Shown: piece after piece, positions 9,491-18,907 of the stretch
Numbering within the stretch: the stretch's first letter is position 1
Layout: the number at the start of each line of letters is the position of its first letter
From: Bordetella parapertussis
GTDB taxonomy: Bacteria; Pseudomonadota; Gammaproteobacteria; Burkholderiales; Burkholderiaceae_A
Assembly: GCA_945901825.1 (NCBI GenBank)
Contig: CAMDMC010000006.1
Span: 18,245-82,244 of the forward strand
Direction of reading: 5' to 3'
Length of the DNA stretch: 64,000 bases
Position numbers and translations under genes: made by a program
The notes under the pieces: generated by a model
What the model saw: only the letters and a program-made list of their open reading frames with translations
What the model was told of the DNA's origin: nothing
The model's database searches: none

Positions 9491-11008
9491 CTAGCCAAAG
9501 AAAAGACTGGCAAGCCCCAAAAACAAAAGAAAACCCAAGGAATCCGTGCTGAAGGTAAGCAGCACAGAAGATCCCAGGGCGGGATCGCGGCCCATTCGGT
9601 GCAAGGACATGGGAACAAAAATGGCAATTAGCGCGGCTACCAAAAGGTTGAGCAAAATAGCCAGCATCATGGTGATGCCAAGAAGCAGGCCGTTACTGGT
9701 CTCGCTGTAGAGCCACCAGGCGAAAAGGCCCGCCACCGAGCCCCAGACAAGACCATTGAGCCCCGCAATCGAGAGTTCTTTTGCCAGCAGTCGGGTGAGA
9801 TTGCCCGAATTGACCTGCCCCAATGCAAGAGACCGAATAAAAAGTGTCATGGTCTGATTGCCCGTGTTGCCTGCGATTCCCGCAACGATAGGCATGAGGG
9901 CTGCAAGCGCCACCACGCGTTCAATCGTGCCCTCGAAGGCGCCAATGACCCTGGAGGCAAAAAAGGCCGTGCAAAGGTTAAGCCCAAGCCAGAGCCATCG
10001 GTTTTTTGCCGAGGCCCAGACCGAGGAAAAGAGGTCTTCTTCCTCACGCAGTCCCGCCTGGGCGAGCACCTCGGAGTCGCTCTCTTCGCGAATAAGATCA
10101 ACCGCCTCAGACACGGTAAGCCGCCCAATAAGCTTGCCTTGGTCGTTGACCACAGGCGCCGAGACAAGGTCGTAGCGCTCAAAGGCCTGGGCGGCCTCGT
10201 AGGCATCGTCACGGGCATTTAGTGACAAGATATCTCGGCGCATGACCTCCGACACCAAGGACTCGGGCTCATTGACCAGAAGCTGTCCAATGGGCAGGGC
10301 GCCCAGAAGTCTCTCCTTGCGGTCAACGACAAAGACCTGATCGGTATGGTCGGGGAGTTCATCAAACCGGCGAAGGTAGCGCAGCACAACCTCAAGGCTT
10401 ACATCGTCGCGAATGGTCACCATCTCAAAATCCATTCGAGCACCAACGCTCTCGTCGGGATAGGACATGGCGTGACGAAGCTGCTCACGCTCTTCAATGG
10501 TCAGACCCTGTCGAACCCGCTCAACAATGTCAAAGGGAAGTTCATCGGCCAAGGCGGCCAGGTCATCGGGCTCTAAGGACTGGGCAATTCGCAGCAGGGC
10601 TTCGCGACTGGTCTCGGCGATAAGGCTTGTACGGACCGCCTCGTTGAGCTCCACCATCACCTCACCGCGTCGATCCTCGGCAACCAGATGCCAGACCTTT
10701 TCACGCTGCTCGCGGGGAAGTGCCTCAAGCACATAGGCAAGGTCTGCAGCATGAAGTGGCCGAATTTTCGGCACCAGTGCAGATTGTTGCTGGCGAACAA
10801 GGAGCTGCTCGACGAGCTGCTGCCGATCGGACTCCGCCCCCGACTTCTCCTTTTGCACAAGCCCGGTCTCAAGCCGAAAACGTGCAAAAAGCGACTGGAT
10901 CTCCTCAAGGGCGTGCTGAGCGGCTTCGGGCTCGCGCGGGCCGATAACCGTCGACGACTCGAGGTCGTTCGGAGAGTCAGACGCAGGGGCGTTTGGGATT
11001 GGACTCAT
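9491..11008 (-). CDS. mgtE: MgtE-type magnesium transporter
   Basis: MgtE is a Mg2+-gated inner-membrane magnesium channel. The 505 residues show the usual order: an N-terminal MgtE_N helical domain (about residues 70-180), two CBS domains (about 185-310), a connecting helix, and five transmembrane segments from about residue 335, including VALAALMPIVAGIAGNTGNQ with the conserved pore-region GNTGNQ. The first 50 residues are an acidic, probably flexible extension. It lies 20 bp downstream of the RNase II-AroE gene and is probably the last gene of that operon. It converges on moaC, with no clear terminator in the 56-bp gap. Confidence 0.95.
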   Translation of the reverse strand: MSPIPNAPASDSPNDLESSTVIGPREPEAAQHALEEIQSLFARFRLETGLVQKEKSGAESDRQQLVEQLLVRQQQSALVPKIRPLHAADLAYVLEALPREQREKVWHLVAEDRRGEVMVELNEAVRTSLIAETSREALLRIAQSLEPDDLAALADELPFDIVERVRQGLTIEEREQLRHAMSYPDESVGARMDFEMVTIRDDVSLEVVLRYLRRFDELPDHTDQVFVVDRKERLLGALPIGQLLVNEPESLVSEVMRRDILSLNARDDAYEAAQAFERYDLVSAPVVNDQGKLIGRLTVSEAVDLIREESDSEVLAQAGLREEEDLFSSVWASAKNRWLWLGLNLCTAFFASRVIGAFEGTIERVVALAALMPIVAGIAGNTGNQTMTLFIRSLALGQVNSGNLTRLLAKELSIAGLNGLVWGSVAGLFAWWLYSETSNGLLLGITMMLAILLNLLVAALIAIFVPMSLHRMGRDPALGSSVLLTFSTDSLGFLLFLGLASLFFG

Positions 11009-11028
11009 AACAAGAGGGCTTGACCTGG

Positions 11029-13893
11029 TTACTGAGAGGCTTGACCTTTGAACAGGGTAAGCACGGGTTCGGTAGAGGGTGACTCGCCCGTCCAGAGCTC
11101 AAAGGCAACGGCAGCCTGCTCCACAAGCATACCGAGTCCGTCAAGGGTGAGGCCAACACCTGCGCCCTTGGCAAGCCCAAGGAAATGCTCGGCCGCAGGC
11201 CCATACATCATGTCAAGGGCAAGCCTGGTCTGCTCAAAAAGACTCGGGTGCAGGGTTAGCACGGCCTGCTGAAGACTTGAGGCCGAGGCATTTACAACAA
11301 GCGTTGGCGGATCGCCCGCCAGGGGCTGGGCCAGGGCCTCCAGGCTGAGGGCATGAAGAACAGGCACGGGGGCATCCACGGCACGCCCTGCAATATTTAA
11401 CTGAGCCGCCTCGCCATTGCCTGCCGCCAGATAGGCCTTGGTAAAGGTATCGACGAGGGCATGGGCCTTTTCAGGGCTGCGGTTGGCAATAACCAGTTCA
11501 TCAAGGCCGGCCTGCAGCAGCGGAAGAACCACGCCGCGCGCAGCACCACCGGCGCCTATAAGCAACATCCGATGGCCTGCAAGATTTTGTGCCTGCAGAT
11601 GCCTAAGCAGATCGCGAACAAGGCCAAGGCCATCGGTGTTATCTGCTCGCCAGCCCGAGGACTCTCGAACAAGCGTGTTGATGGCCTGAGCCTTCTGAGC
11701 ACGTTCGGACATCGGCCAGCCTTCGGCTAAGGCAAGGGCATAGACCTCTTCCTTAAGCGGCACGGTAAGGTTGAGGCCCGCATAGCCCTGGTTGTGAAGC
11801 GCCTGAAGTCGGGCCCTAAGCTCTGCCGATGGGGTGTCGATGGCGGTGTAACTGACGGCAAGACCAAGTTCCTGGGCAAAGGCTGCATGGATAGCCGGTG
11901 AGCGGCTGTGGGCAATAGGACTGCCCAGAACCGCAAGTTGCAGCGGTGTGTCGGGAGTTTGCGCCTGAAGGCCAAGCACCTCAAGCTCGCAGCTCAAGGC
12001 ATCGGCGCCAATGACCTCAAGCGTCACCTCCGTGCCGGCAGGCAGGTGGGACCAGGACGGCACGCGACAAGTTAAAGGCAATCGGGCAAGGCGCACCAGG
12101 CCCTCACGCCCCAGGCGCCCCTCTTCGATCAGAGGCTCAGCGGCTACAGACCTCTGGGCGGCGGCCCAGGACTCGGTCGCGAGGCCTTGCTCCATACCCA
12201 GCCAGCGAAGGCTCCAATAGCGCTCCATCTGGTTTTGAAACTCACCATAGCGGTCGTAGCAGGCTTCAAAATGCGCAAGGTCGGCAAAGAGTTCAGTATC
12301 GTTTGGCTTGTAGGCTGGTCGCCTATGGCCAAGCGCAGCCAAGACCTGCCACTGGTTCATGAGGTCACTAAAACGTCGAAGGGGCGACGTGGACCAGGCA
12401 TAGTGGCTGACCCCCATGCCCTGGTGAGGGCCAGGGCCTGTCTGCATACGCACACGCCCCATCGACTGGCAGCGGTAGATGCCTGGCAGATGTGCAAGCG
12501 CAAGCGTCTCCCCCCAGGCAACGTTGGTGGCAATCATCCATTCCGAGACCAGTCGGTCAATTTCATTGTCGCGAGGCCTTAGGCGAATATCGGGCTGGCC
12601 TTGGCCAAGCTGCTTGGCCGTGGCAGGGTCAAGCTTCTCATCCCATTGCACCTGCACCGAGAAGTCCACGCGGCCCGTGGGTTCCGGTCGACCCCGAACC
12701 TGTTCGCGCTGTGCGCGAAGACGGGACGCCTGCTCGAGCAAAGGCGTAAGCCCCGACCATTGCTGCAGAAGGTCAGGCCAGGGATCGTGCCGAAGGTTCT
12801 TCGCAATGAAGACCTTCTCAATGCGTGTGCTGACACCTGTGCGCTGGCCCTGATCGTCAAACTCAAGGTAGAGCGATAGGCAGGGATTTTCGCGGCCCTC
12901 ATTGAGCGAGTAGAGATCAATGACCTCGGCGGGAAGCATGGTGAGTTTCTCGCCAGGAAAGTAGACGGTGGAGGCACGCTCTCGCGCCCACTGGCCAAGC
13001 AGCGAGCCGGGTTCGATGGCAAGGCCCGGCGCAGCAATATGCACCCCCACCCGAAAGCCTCCGCTGGGCAAGGCTTCATACGAAAGGGCGTCATCGACCT
13101 CGGTGGTTGCCGCATCATCAAGGGAATAGGCGGGGCTTGATGCCAAGGGAAGGCTTGCCAGCAGGTCGTCGCGGCGACCTCGGCAGTCGGCGATGGCCTG
13201 TTGCGAATTCGCTGGCGCATCGTTTGCAGCATGGTGCAGACCCTGGGCCATGAAGCGAGCCCGGTGAAGACTGTAGGCCGATGGCAGAAGACCGCGTTGC
13301 AGGGCAAGCTGCTCGAGACTGATCTGGCATTCGAAGGCCGCCTGCTCCAGTGCCTTGTATTCCACCGATTGCTTATCGGGCCGAATAAGCAGATCGAGCC
13401 CAAGGGCTTCAAGCGCCTCGGGCAGTTGCCCATCTAGGAGCTGCTGCTTCATCTGAGCCTGACGCTCGGCGGCAAGCCGTCGCCTCTCAATGCCTGCGAG
13501 CGCAGCCTTTAGAGACTCCTCGGGCATGGCACGAAAAAGCCCCTTGCCTTTGCGTTGAAAGTAGACGGGCGCAGCATGAAGAGCAAGAAGAAGACTGGCC
13601 TGCTCAAGCGCACTGCCGCCTTCGCTGCCAAAGACGTCTTTTGCAAAGTCTTGAAAAGCGAACTCCTCGGCCGGTGCGCACTGCCATAAAAAATCGGCAT
13701 CAAGCTCGTTGGCCTTGCCCTGGGCCTGCTGAAAAAAGCCCTCGAGGTCAGGCTCTGAAAAGGCCAGAAGGCATTGGGCCCGCTTGACCTTCAGCCGACG
13801 ACCGGAACCAAGCTCAAGCTGCAGGCTCGCGGGCGCCTCGGAGACTTGGCGCGCCACCTTCAGCTGGCCCGAGTCTTCAAAAAACCAGTTCAT
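11029..13893 (-). CDS. Ribonuclease II family protein fused to shikimate dehydrogenase
   Basis: This single 954-residue frame joins two enzymes usually encoded by neighbouring genes. Residues 1 to about 640 form an RNase II-type 3'-5' exoribonuclease: RNB signature YSLDDAATTEVDDA near residue 258 (metal-binding acidic residues kept, with E at one Asp position, as in other family members), the C-terminal TSPLRRFSDLM arginine motif, and an S1-like tail. From about residue 651 a complete shikimate dehydrogenase (AroE) begins: GSPIAHSRSP, NLTVPLKEEV with the catalytic lysine, and DNTDGLG with the catalytic aspartate, then a Rossmann fold with GAGGAARG. The linker is only about 10 residues with no Met or internal ribosome site, so a true fusion is likely. 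It starts 2 bp after the mpl stop. Confidence 0.93.
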   Translation of the reverse strand: MNWFFEDSGQLKVARQVSEAPASLQLELGSGRRLKVKRAQCLLAFSEPDLEGFFQQAQGKANELDADFLWQCAPAEEFAFQDFAKDVFGSEGGSALEQASLLLALHAAPVYFQRKGKGLFRAMPEESLKAALAGIERRRLAAERQAQMKQQLLDGQLPEALEALGLDLLIRPDKQSVEYKALEQAAFECQISLEQLALQRGLLPSAYSLHRARFMAQGLHHAANDAPANSQQAIADCRGRRDDLLASLPLASSPAYSLDDAATTEVDDALSYEALPSGGFRVGVHIAAPGLAIEPGSLLGQWARERASTVYFPGEKLTMLPAEVIDLYSLNEGRENPCLSLYLEFDDQGQRTGVSTRIEKVFIAKNLRHDPWPDLLQQWSGLTPLLEQASRLRAQREQVRGRPEPTGRVDFSVQVQWDEKLDPATAKQLGQGQPDIRLRPRDNEIDRLVSEWMIATNVAWGETLALAHLPGIYRCQSMGRVRMQTGPGPHQGMGVSHYAWSTSPLRRFSDLMNQWQVLAALGHRRPAYKPNDTELFADLAHFEACYDRYGEFQNQMERYWSLRWLGMEQGLATESWAAAQRSVAAEPLIEEGRLGREGLVRLARLPLTCRVPSWSHLPAGTEVTLEVIGADALSCELEVLGLQAQTPDTPLQLAVLGSPIAHSRSPAIHAAFAQELGLAVSYTAIDTPSAELRARLQALHNQGYAGLNLTVPLKEEVYALALAEGWPMSERAQKAQAINTLVRESSGWRADNTDGLGLVRDLLRHLQAQNLAGHRMLLIGAGGAARGVVLPLLQAGLDELVIANRSPEKAHALVDTFTKAYLAAGNGEAAQLNIAGRAVDAPVPVLHALSLEALAQPLAGDPPTLVVNASASSLQQAVLTLHPSLFEQTRLALDMMYGPAAEHFLGLAKGAGVGLTLDGLGMLVEQAAVAFELWTGESPSTEPVLTLFKGQASQ

Positions 13894-13895
13894 GG

Positions 13896-15323
13896 CTAGC
13901 TGGCCGCTGCCTGGGTAAGGCCCTGCAGAAGTCGCTCGTGAATCCCCTCAAAGCCCCCGTTGCTCATCACTAAAACCGCGTCACCCGGTCGCGCCTGTTG
14001 AACAATGCGGGTTACTAGCCTGTCGATCTCATCACTGATGAAGGCCTGCGGGCGAAGGTTTGCCAGCGCCTCTTCAAGGCTCCAGTCCAGGCCACGGCTG
14101 TAGCCAAAGACCTGGTCGGCCTGGGCAAGAGAGCCAGCCAACTGGTCTCGCATAAGGCCCATCTTCATGGTGTTGGAGCGCGGCTCCAGCACTGCCAAAA
14201 GCCTTGCGCCTTTGGGTAGATGCGCCCGAAGGGCTTGAACCGTTGTAGCAATCGCCGTGGGATGGTGTGCAAAATCGTCAAAGACCCGAACGCCTGATGC
14301 CTGGCCCCGTTGCTGCATGCGACGTTTAATGCCCTTAAACCCCTTGACGGCCTCAAAGGCTTCAACCGGATCGAGGCCTAGGGCGCTGACAGCCGCCAGT
14401 GCCGCCGCCAGGTTGCGCCGATTGTGCAGACCCCACAGGGGACTGCTTGCCTGAGCAAGGCAACGGCCGTCGCGCCAGAGTTCAAGTTCTTCAAGGTCTT
14501 GCAGGTCGGTTGGGGCTGCATGCTGGGTGGTGGCACTGACCTGAGCGGGCTGCACACTAAAATTGAGGCTGGTTGCCGGCGAATCAGATTCCGCATCAAA
14601 CCGCCAGACCGGCGTGTAACAACCCCTGGCAAGGACACGGTCGATGGCGGGCTCTTGGGCGTGGACCACGAGGCGCCCTTCGGCAGGCAGGGTTCGCACC
14701 CAGTGATGAAACTGGGTCTCGATGGCTGCAAGGTCAGCGAAGATGTCGGCGTGATCAAACTCAAGGTTATTAAGAACAGCAACCTGCGCTCGGTAGTGCA
14801 AGAACTTCGAGCGCTTGTCGAAAAAGGCGGTGTCGTATTCGTCGGCCTCAAGAACAAAGGGGGCGCTAGGCCCCGCAAGCCGCGCCGAGACCCCAAAGTT
14901 TTCCGGAACGCCCCCCACCAGAAACCCGGGTGCACGCCCGCAGGCATCAAGCAGGTAGGCAATAAGGGCGGTGGTTGTGGTCTTGCCATGGGTGCCAGCC
15001 ACTGCAACAACAGGCTGGCTGCCCAGCAGATGCTCGGAGAGAAACGCGGGGCCCGAGGTCATGGCAAGGCGCTGATTCAGAATGGCTTCAACAAGTGGCA
15101 GGCCTCGACGGGCCACATTGCCCACAACAAAAAGATCGGGCTGCAGGCCAAGCTGGTCGGCCTCAAAGCCTTCCACAAGGTCGATGCCCGCTAGGCGAAG
15201 CTGCTCGCTCATGGGTGGGTAGACCTGGGTGTCGCAACCCGTAACCCGGAAGCCCGCAGCCCGTGCGAGCTGTGCAAGCCCGCCCATAAAGGTGCCACAG
15301 ATACCAAGGATATGAATATGCAT
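13896..15323 (-). CDS. mpl: UDP-MurNAc:L-alanyl-gamma-D-glutamyl-meso-DAP ligase
   Basis: Mpl recycles peptidoglycan by attaching the murein tripeptide directly to UDP-MurNAc. The 475-residue protein starts MHIHILGICGTFMGGLA, nearly identical to E. coli Mpl, and carries the Mur-ligase ATP motif GTHGKTTTT. The segment VFDDFAHHPTAI and the C-terminal domain are also typical. ATG 15323 is fixed by this homology; upstream in-frame starts to 15569 overlap the divergent gene. The stop is 2 bp before the fused RNase/AroE start. AmpD, also in this window (26882-27487), acts in the same recycling pathway. Confidence 0.95.
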   Translation of the reverse strand: MHIHILGICGTFMGGLAQLARAAGFRVTGCDTQVYPPMSEQLRLAGIDLVEGFEADQLGLQPDLFVVGNVARRGLPLVEAILNQRLAMTSGPAFLSEHLLGSQPVVAVAGTHGKTTTTALIAYLLDACGRAPGFLVGGVPENFGVSARLAGPSAPFVLEADEYDTAFFDKRSKFLHYRAQVAVLNNLEFDHADIFADLAAIETQFHHWVRTLPAEGRLVVHAQEPAIDRVLARGCYTPVWRFDAESDSPATSLNFSVQPAQVSATTQHAAPTDLQDLEELELWRDGRCLAQASSPLWGLHNRRNLAAALAAVSALGLDPVEAFEAVKGFKGIKRRMQQRGQASGVRVFDDFAHHPTAIATTVQALRAHLPKGARLLAVLEPRSNTMKMGLMRDQLAGSLAQADQVFGYSRGLDWSLEEALANLRPQAFISDEIDRLVTRIVQQARPGDAVLVMSNGGFEGIHERLLQGLTQAAAS

Positions 15324-15353
15324 GAGCCATTGTACGGCCGGCATAATCAGGCT

Positions 15354-15926
15354 ATGTCCAGCCTTCGACACGAGATTGCCTGCGGTGCAGCTCAGCTTAT
15401 TGCCGAGGAAGGTTTTGATTATCAGAGCGCCAAACGCAAGGCCTATGAACGCATGACGGGCGGCCTTGGTGGGCGAATTGCAGCAGGCGATCTGCCAAGC
15501 AACCAAGAAATTGAAGAGGCAGTCCGTGATCATCTCGCGCTCTTTGCCGACGAGAGCCACCGCGCCCATTGCCAGGCCATGCGCAGGGCAGCCCTGCAGC
15601 TCATGCAGCGACTCTCAGCCTACCAACCCGTGCTTATGGGCGCACTTGCCAACGGCACGGCCACCGCCTTTAGCGTCATTCACCTGGGCTGCCGGGCGGA
15701 ATCCGCCAAAGAACTCGCCATTGATTTTCTAAACGATGGCATCGCGGTTGAGGCCACCGAACTTGCCAACCCAGTGGGTCAAGGCATGGTGGAAGGCCTA
15801 TTACTGGACTGGCAGGGTCACCCGGTTGTCATCACCACCCTTGCTCGAGGGGGCCTGCCCCGGCGGGTTTCCAACCTCAGCACTCACGAACTCATGCTGC
15901 AACTTAACAATGGAGGCCTGGCTTGA
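15354..15926 (+). CDS. Conserved betaproteobacterial protein of unknown function
   Basis: I do not assign a function. The 190-residue protein is soluble and mixed alpha/beta, with an N-terminal helical part (residues 1-75) rich in charged residues and a C-terminal part beginning VLMGALANGTATAFSVIHLGC that may resemble a nucleotidyltransferase-like fold; this is only an impression. ATG 15354 is preferred because earlier in-frame ATGs (15312, 15318) lie inside divergent mpl. A CATAAT hexamer ends 6 nt before the start. Its stop TGA overlaps the TTG start of the next gene (TTGA), so the two are probably translationally coupled. Confidence 0.7.
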   Translation: MSSLRHEIACGAAQLIAEEGFDYQSAKRKAYERMTGGLGGRIAAGDLPSNQEIEEAVRDHLALFADESHRAHCQAMRRAALQLMQRLSAYQPVLMGALANGTATAFSVIHLGCRAESAKELAIDFLNDGIAVEATELANPVGQGMVEGLLLDWQGHPVVITTLARGGLPRRVSNLSTHELMLQLNNGGLA

Positions 15927-16456
15927 ATCGACGGCATTGGATATTGGCAGGGGCAGTTGGCCTTACAGGTCTGGGCGTCGGAATGGGCCTGGGCCTATGG
16001 CGTCAGTCGCCCAAGACCTTAGCCGAGCCCGCGGGCTGGGTCTTTGACCTTCAGCTTCAAAAGGCCGGGCAGGCACGGGGCGAACTGCTCTCATTGGCCG
16101 AATTTCGGGGCAAGCCCTTGGTGGTCAACTTCTGGGCAACCTGGTGCCCGCCCTGTGTTGAAGAAATGCCAGAACTTTCGGCTTTTTACGATAAATACCA
16201 GTCAAAAGGGGTTCAACTTCTTGGAATCGCTGTTGACTCCCCCTCCAATGTTCGGGAGTTTCTCGAGGAGCGTCGGTTTTCCTATCCCTTGGTCGTTGCC
16301 GGTGCCAACGGAAGCGAGCTTGCAAGCCGATTGGGCAGCCGAGTGGATGCCTTTCCCTACACGGTTCTGGTGGCACCCAATGGTCAGGTGACCCAGCAGA
16401 AGATGGGAAGAATCTACGAAGAAGAGCTCACAAACTGGGTAGAAGACTACATTTGA
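15923..16456 (+). CDS. TlpA/ResA-like membrane-anchored thiol-disulfide protein
   Basis: The 177-residue protein begins with a basic MNRRHW followed by a glycine-rich hydrophobic segment (about residues 7-26) that anchors it to the inner membrane, then a periplasmic thioredoxin-like domain with active site WCPPC (CxxC) and the cis-proline region DAFPYT. Such proteins reduce disulfides, for example in cytochrome c maturation; the substrate is not known here. The start is TTG 15923 inside the TTGA overlap with the upstream stop. A CcsA-type protein occurs elsewhere in the window, but there is no direct link. Confidence 0.9.
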   Translation: MNRRHWILAGAVGLTGLGVGMGLGLWRQSPKTLAEPAGWVFDLQLQKAGQARGELLSLAEFRGKPLVVNFWATWCPPCVEEMPELSAFYDKYQSKGVQLLGIAVDSPSNVREFLEERRFSYPLVVAGANGSELASRLGSRVDAFPYTVLVAPNGQVTQQKMGRIYEEELTNWVEDYI

Positions 16457-16528
16457 TAGCTTTTTAGAAGGTACCCTGAGCTAAATGCGGTAGACTCCGA
16501 TGTGTTTCCTTTTTTCCTCGGCAACTGA

Positions 16529-16996
16529 ATGGCAACAGGCCCTCTTATATGGCTGCTTCATGGCCCCAATTTGAATATGCTCGGGCAGCGTGAGCCCGAG
16601 ATCTACGGTTCAGAGACTCTTGCAAGCATTAACACCCAGTCGGTCTTTCTGGCGGAATCGCTTGGCCTGAGTCTGGAGTGCTTTCAGTCCAACCATGAAG
16701 GCGAGCTGGTGGACCGCATCCAGCAGGCCCTTGGTCAGCAGGTCAAAGGGTTTGTTGTTAATCCGGCAGGCTTTACTCATACCAGTGTGGCCCTGCGTGA
16801 TGCACTGGCTGCCGTTGCCCTGCCCTTTGTTGAAGTACACCTTAGCAACATCCACCGACGCGAGCCCTTCCGCAGTCACTCCTATTTTTCAGACAAGGCC
16901 GAGGCGGTGGTCTGCGGCATGGGCCCTCTGGGCTACGAGTCGGCCATTCGCTTTTTTCACAAGCATCTTTTGAAGTCCACGACACCCGCCCGGTAA
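16529..16996 (+). CDS. aroQ: Type II 3-dehydroquinate dehydratase
   Basis: AroQ dehydrates 3-dehydroquinate to 3-dehydroshikimate, the step just before AroE in the shikimate pathway. The 155-residue protein has [19 protein letters not shown] with the catalytic tyrosine, [30 protein letters not shown] and the closing GYESAIRF. The start is ATG 16529. It precedes accB by 10 bp, a standard arrangement (aroQ-accB-accC) in proteobacteria. The partner AroE activity in this window is inside the fused gene at 11029-13893. Confidence 0.97.
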   Translation: MATGPLIWLLHGPNLNMLGQREPEIYGSETLASINTQSVFLAESLGLSLECFQSNHEGELVDRIQQALGQQVKGFVVNPAGFTHTSVALRDALAAVALPFVEVHLSNIHRREPFRSHSYFSDKAEAVVCGMGPLGYESAIRFFHKHLLKSTTPAR

Positions 16997-17006
16997 GGAG
17001 TTCGCT

Positions 17007-17546
17007 ATGGACCTGCGTAAACTAAAAACGCTCATCGACCTGGTGGCCGAATCAAATATTGCTGAGCTTGAGATCACCGAGGGCGAAGGCAAGGTTCGTA
17101 TCGTCAAGGCCGGTGTTGCCCAGCAAACGACAGCTCTTGCTGCTTCGGGCGTGCCTCCGCTGACAGGCAATATGGCTGCACAGTCCCTCTCGCAGCTCAC
17201 GCCCACCAGCCAGGCCCCGGACCTTGGTCAGGAGGCATCGGCCGACTATCAAGGCGATGGTTCGAATGGCCAGGGCGCGGCCATGGCAGGGGTATCTGGG
17301 GCTCAGGCCTCTGCGCAGTCGGTTCTGTCTCCCATGGTGGGGACGTTTTATCGCGCCTCCTCACCTGGCGCTGCGCCCTATGCCTCGGTAGGCGACGTCG
17401 TAACAGAAGGCCAGACGCTCTGTGTCATTGAGGCCATGAAGCTTATGAACGAGATTCCTGCCGATCGAGCCGGTGTCGTTAAGGCCGTCTTGGTGGAAAA
17501 TGGGCAGCCTGTGGAGTTCGGTCAGCCTCTCTTTAGAATCGCCTAG
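17007..17546 (+). CDS. accB: Biotin carboxyl carrier protein of acetyl-CoA carboxylase
   Basis: AccB carries the biotin used by acetyl-CoA carboxylase in the first committed step of fatty acid synthesis. Of 179 residues, the N-terminal 35 form the helical [16 protein letters not shown] segment, a flexible Ala/Gln/Ser-rich linker follows (about 38-100), and the biotinyl domain ends the protein with EAMKLMNE, biotinylated on K145. A strong AAGGAG precedes ATG 17007. It is separated from accC by 2 bp. Confidence 0.97.
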   Translation: MDLRKLKTLIDLVAESNIAELEITEGEGKVRIVKAGVAQQTTALAASGVPPLTGNMAAQSLSQLTPTSQAPDLGQEASADYQGDGSNGQGAAMAGVSGAQASAQSVLSPMVGTFYRASSPGAAPYASVGDVVTEGQTLCVIEAMKLMNEIPADRAGVVKAVLVENGQPVEFGQPLFRIA

Positions 17547-17548
17547 TT

Positions 17549-18907
17549 ATGGCGTTGTTTGAGAAGGTTCTTATTGCGAACCGAGGCGAGATCGCGCTGC
17601 GCATACAGTGGGCGTGCCGCGAGCTTGGCATTAAGACGGTTGTGGTTCACTCAACGGCCGACACCGAAGCCAAGTACGTGCGTCTTGCCGATGAGTCTGT
17701 CTGTATTGGGCCGCCCGCCTCGAAAGAGAGCTACCTTAACGTCCCTGCCATTATTGCGGCCGCAGAGGTCACCGATGCCGAGGCCATTCATCCGGGCTAT
17801 GGTTTTCTGGCAGAGAACGCGGACTTTGCCGAGCGTGTTGAACAAAGCGGTTTTCGTTTTATTGGGCCCACACCCGATGTGATTCGCCTGATGGGCGATA
17901 AGGTCTCGGCCAAGAAAGCCATGCGAGCCGCAGGCGTTCCCTGCGTCCCTGGGTCCGAGGGTGCCCTTCCAGAAGACCCGAAGGAAATTATTCGTACTGC
18001 TCGAGCCGTTGGCTACCCGGTCATTATTAAGGCTGCCGGAGGCGGAGGCGGGCGTGGCATGCGCGTTGTTCACACCGAGGCTGCCTTAGTGAACGCGGTG
18101 AACACCACCCGTGCCGAGGCCGCAGCAGCCTTTAGTAATCCCGAGGTCTACATGGAGAAATTCCTTGAGAACCCTCGCCATATTGAGATTCAGATTCTTG
18201 CCGACCACTATGGCCACGTGGTTCACCTGGGCGAGCGCGACTGCTCCATGCAGCGTCGCCATCAGAAGGTGCTTGAAGAAGCCCCTGCGCCCGGCATTGC
18301 CTTAAGGCTTCGGGACAAGATTGGTCAGCGATGCGCAGATGCCTGCAAAAAGATGGGCTACCGGGGTGCGGGAACCATCGAGTTTCTTTACGAGAACGGT
18401 GAGTTCTACTTCATTGAAATGAACACCCGCGTTCAGGTTGAGCATCCGGTTACCGAGATGATCACCGGCATCGACATCGTGCAACAACAGATTCGAATCG
18501 CCTCCGGTGAGAAGCTTAGCTTTCGCCAAAAAGACATTGCCTTCAGGGGTCATGCCATTGAATGCCGAATCAACGCCGAAGACCCCTTTTCGTTTACACC
18601 CTCACCGGGCCGCATCCTAAGCTGGCATACCCCTGGCGGGCCGGGTATTCGAGTGGACTCCCATGCCTACGCCAACTACACGGTACCTCCCTATTACGAC
18701 TCCATGATTGGGAAAATCATCAGCTTTGGTGACACCCGGGCCCAGGCCATGGCACGTATGGAGATTGCACTTTCGGAAATGGTGGTTGAGGGCATTCTCA
18801 CCACGGTGCCCTTGCACAGGCGCATCATGCGCGACTCCCACTTTCAGGATGGGGGAACCTCCATCCACTACCTGGAATCCATGCTTGAGCGCGAACCCAA
18901 GCTCTAG
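17549..18907 (+). CDS. accC: Biotin carboxylase subunit of acetyl-CoA carboxylase
   Basis: AccC carboxylates biotin on AccB using ATP and bicarbonate. The 452-residue protein has the ATP-grasp order: N-terminal [14 protein letters not shown], the glycine loop [10 protein letters not shown] (about residue 165), [21 protein letters not shown], and the catalytic [14 protein letters not shown]. Length and motifs are standard. It is cotranscribed with accB (2-bp gap) and runs into prmA, whose probable start lies at or slightly inside its 3' end. Confidence 0.98.
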   Translation: MALFEKVLIANRGEIALRIQWACRELGIKTVVVHSTADTEAKYVRLADESVCIGPPASKESYLNVPAIIAAAEVTDAEAIHPGYGFLAENADFAERVEQSGFRFIGPTPDVIRLMGDKVSAKKAMRAAGVPCVPGSEGALPEDPKEIIRTARAVGYPVIIKAAGGGGGRGMRVVHTEAALVNAVNTTRAEAAAAFSNPEVYMEKFLENPRHIEIQILADHYGHVVHLGERDCSMQRRHQKVLEEAPAPGIALRLRDKIGQRCADACKKMGYRGAGTIEFLYENGEFYFIEMNTRVQVEHPVTEMITGIDIVQQQIRIASGEKLSFRQKDIAFRGHAIECRINAEDPFSFTPSPGRILSWHTPGGPGIRVDSHAYANYTVPPYYDSMIGKIISFGDTRAQAMARMEIALSEMVVEGILTTVPLHRRIMRDSHFQDGGTSIHYLESMLEREPKL

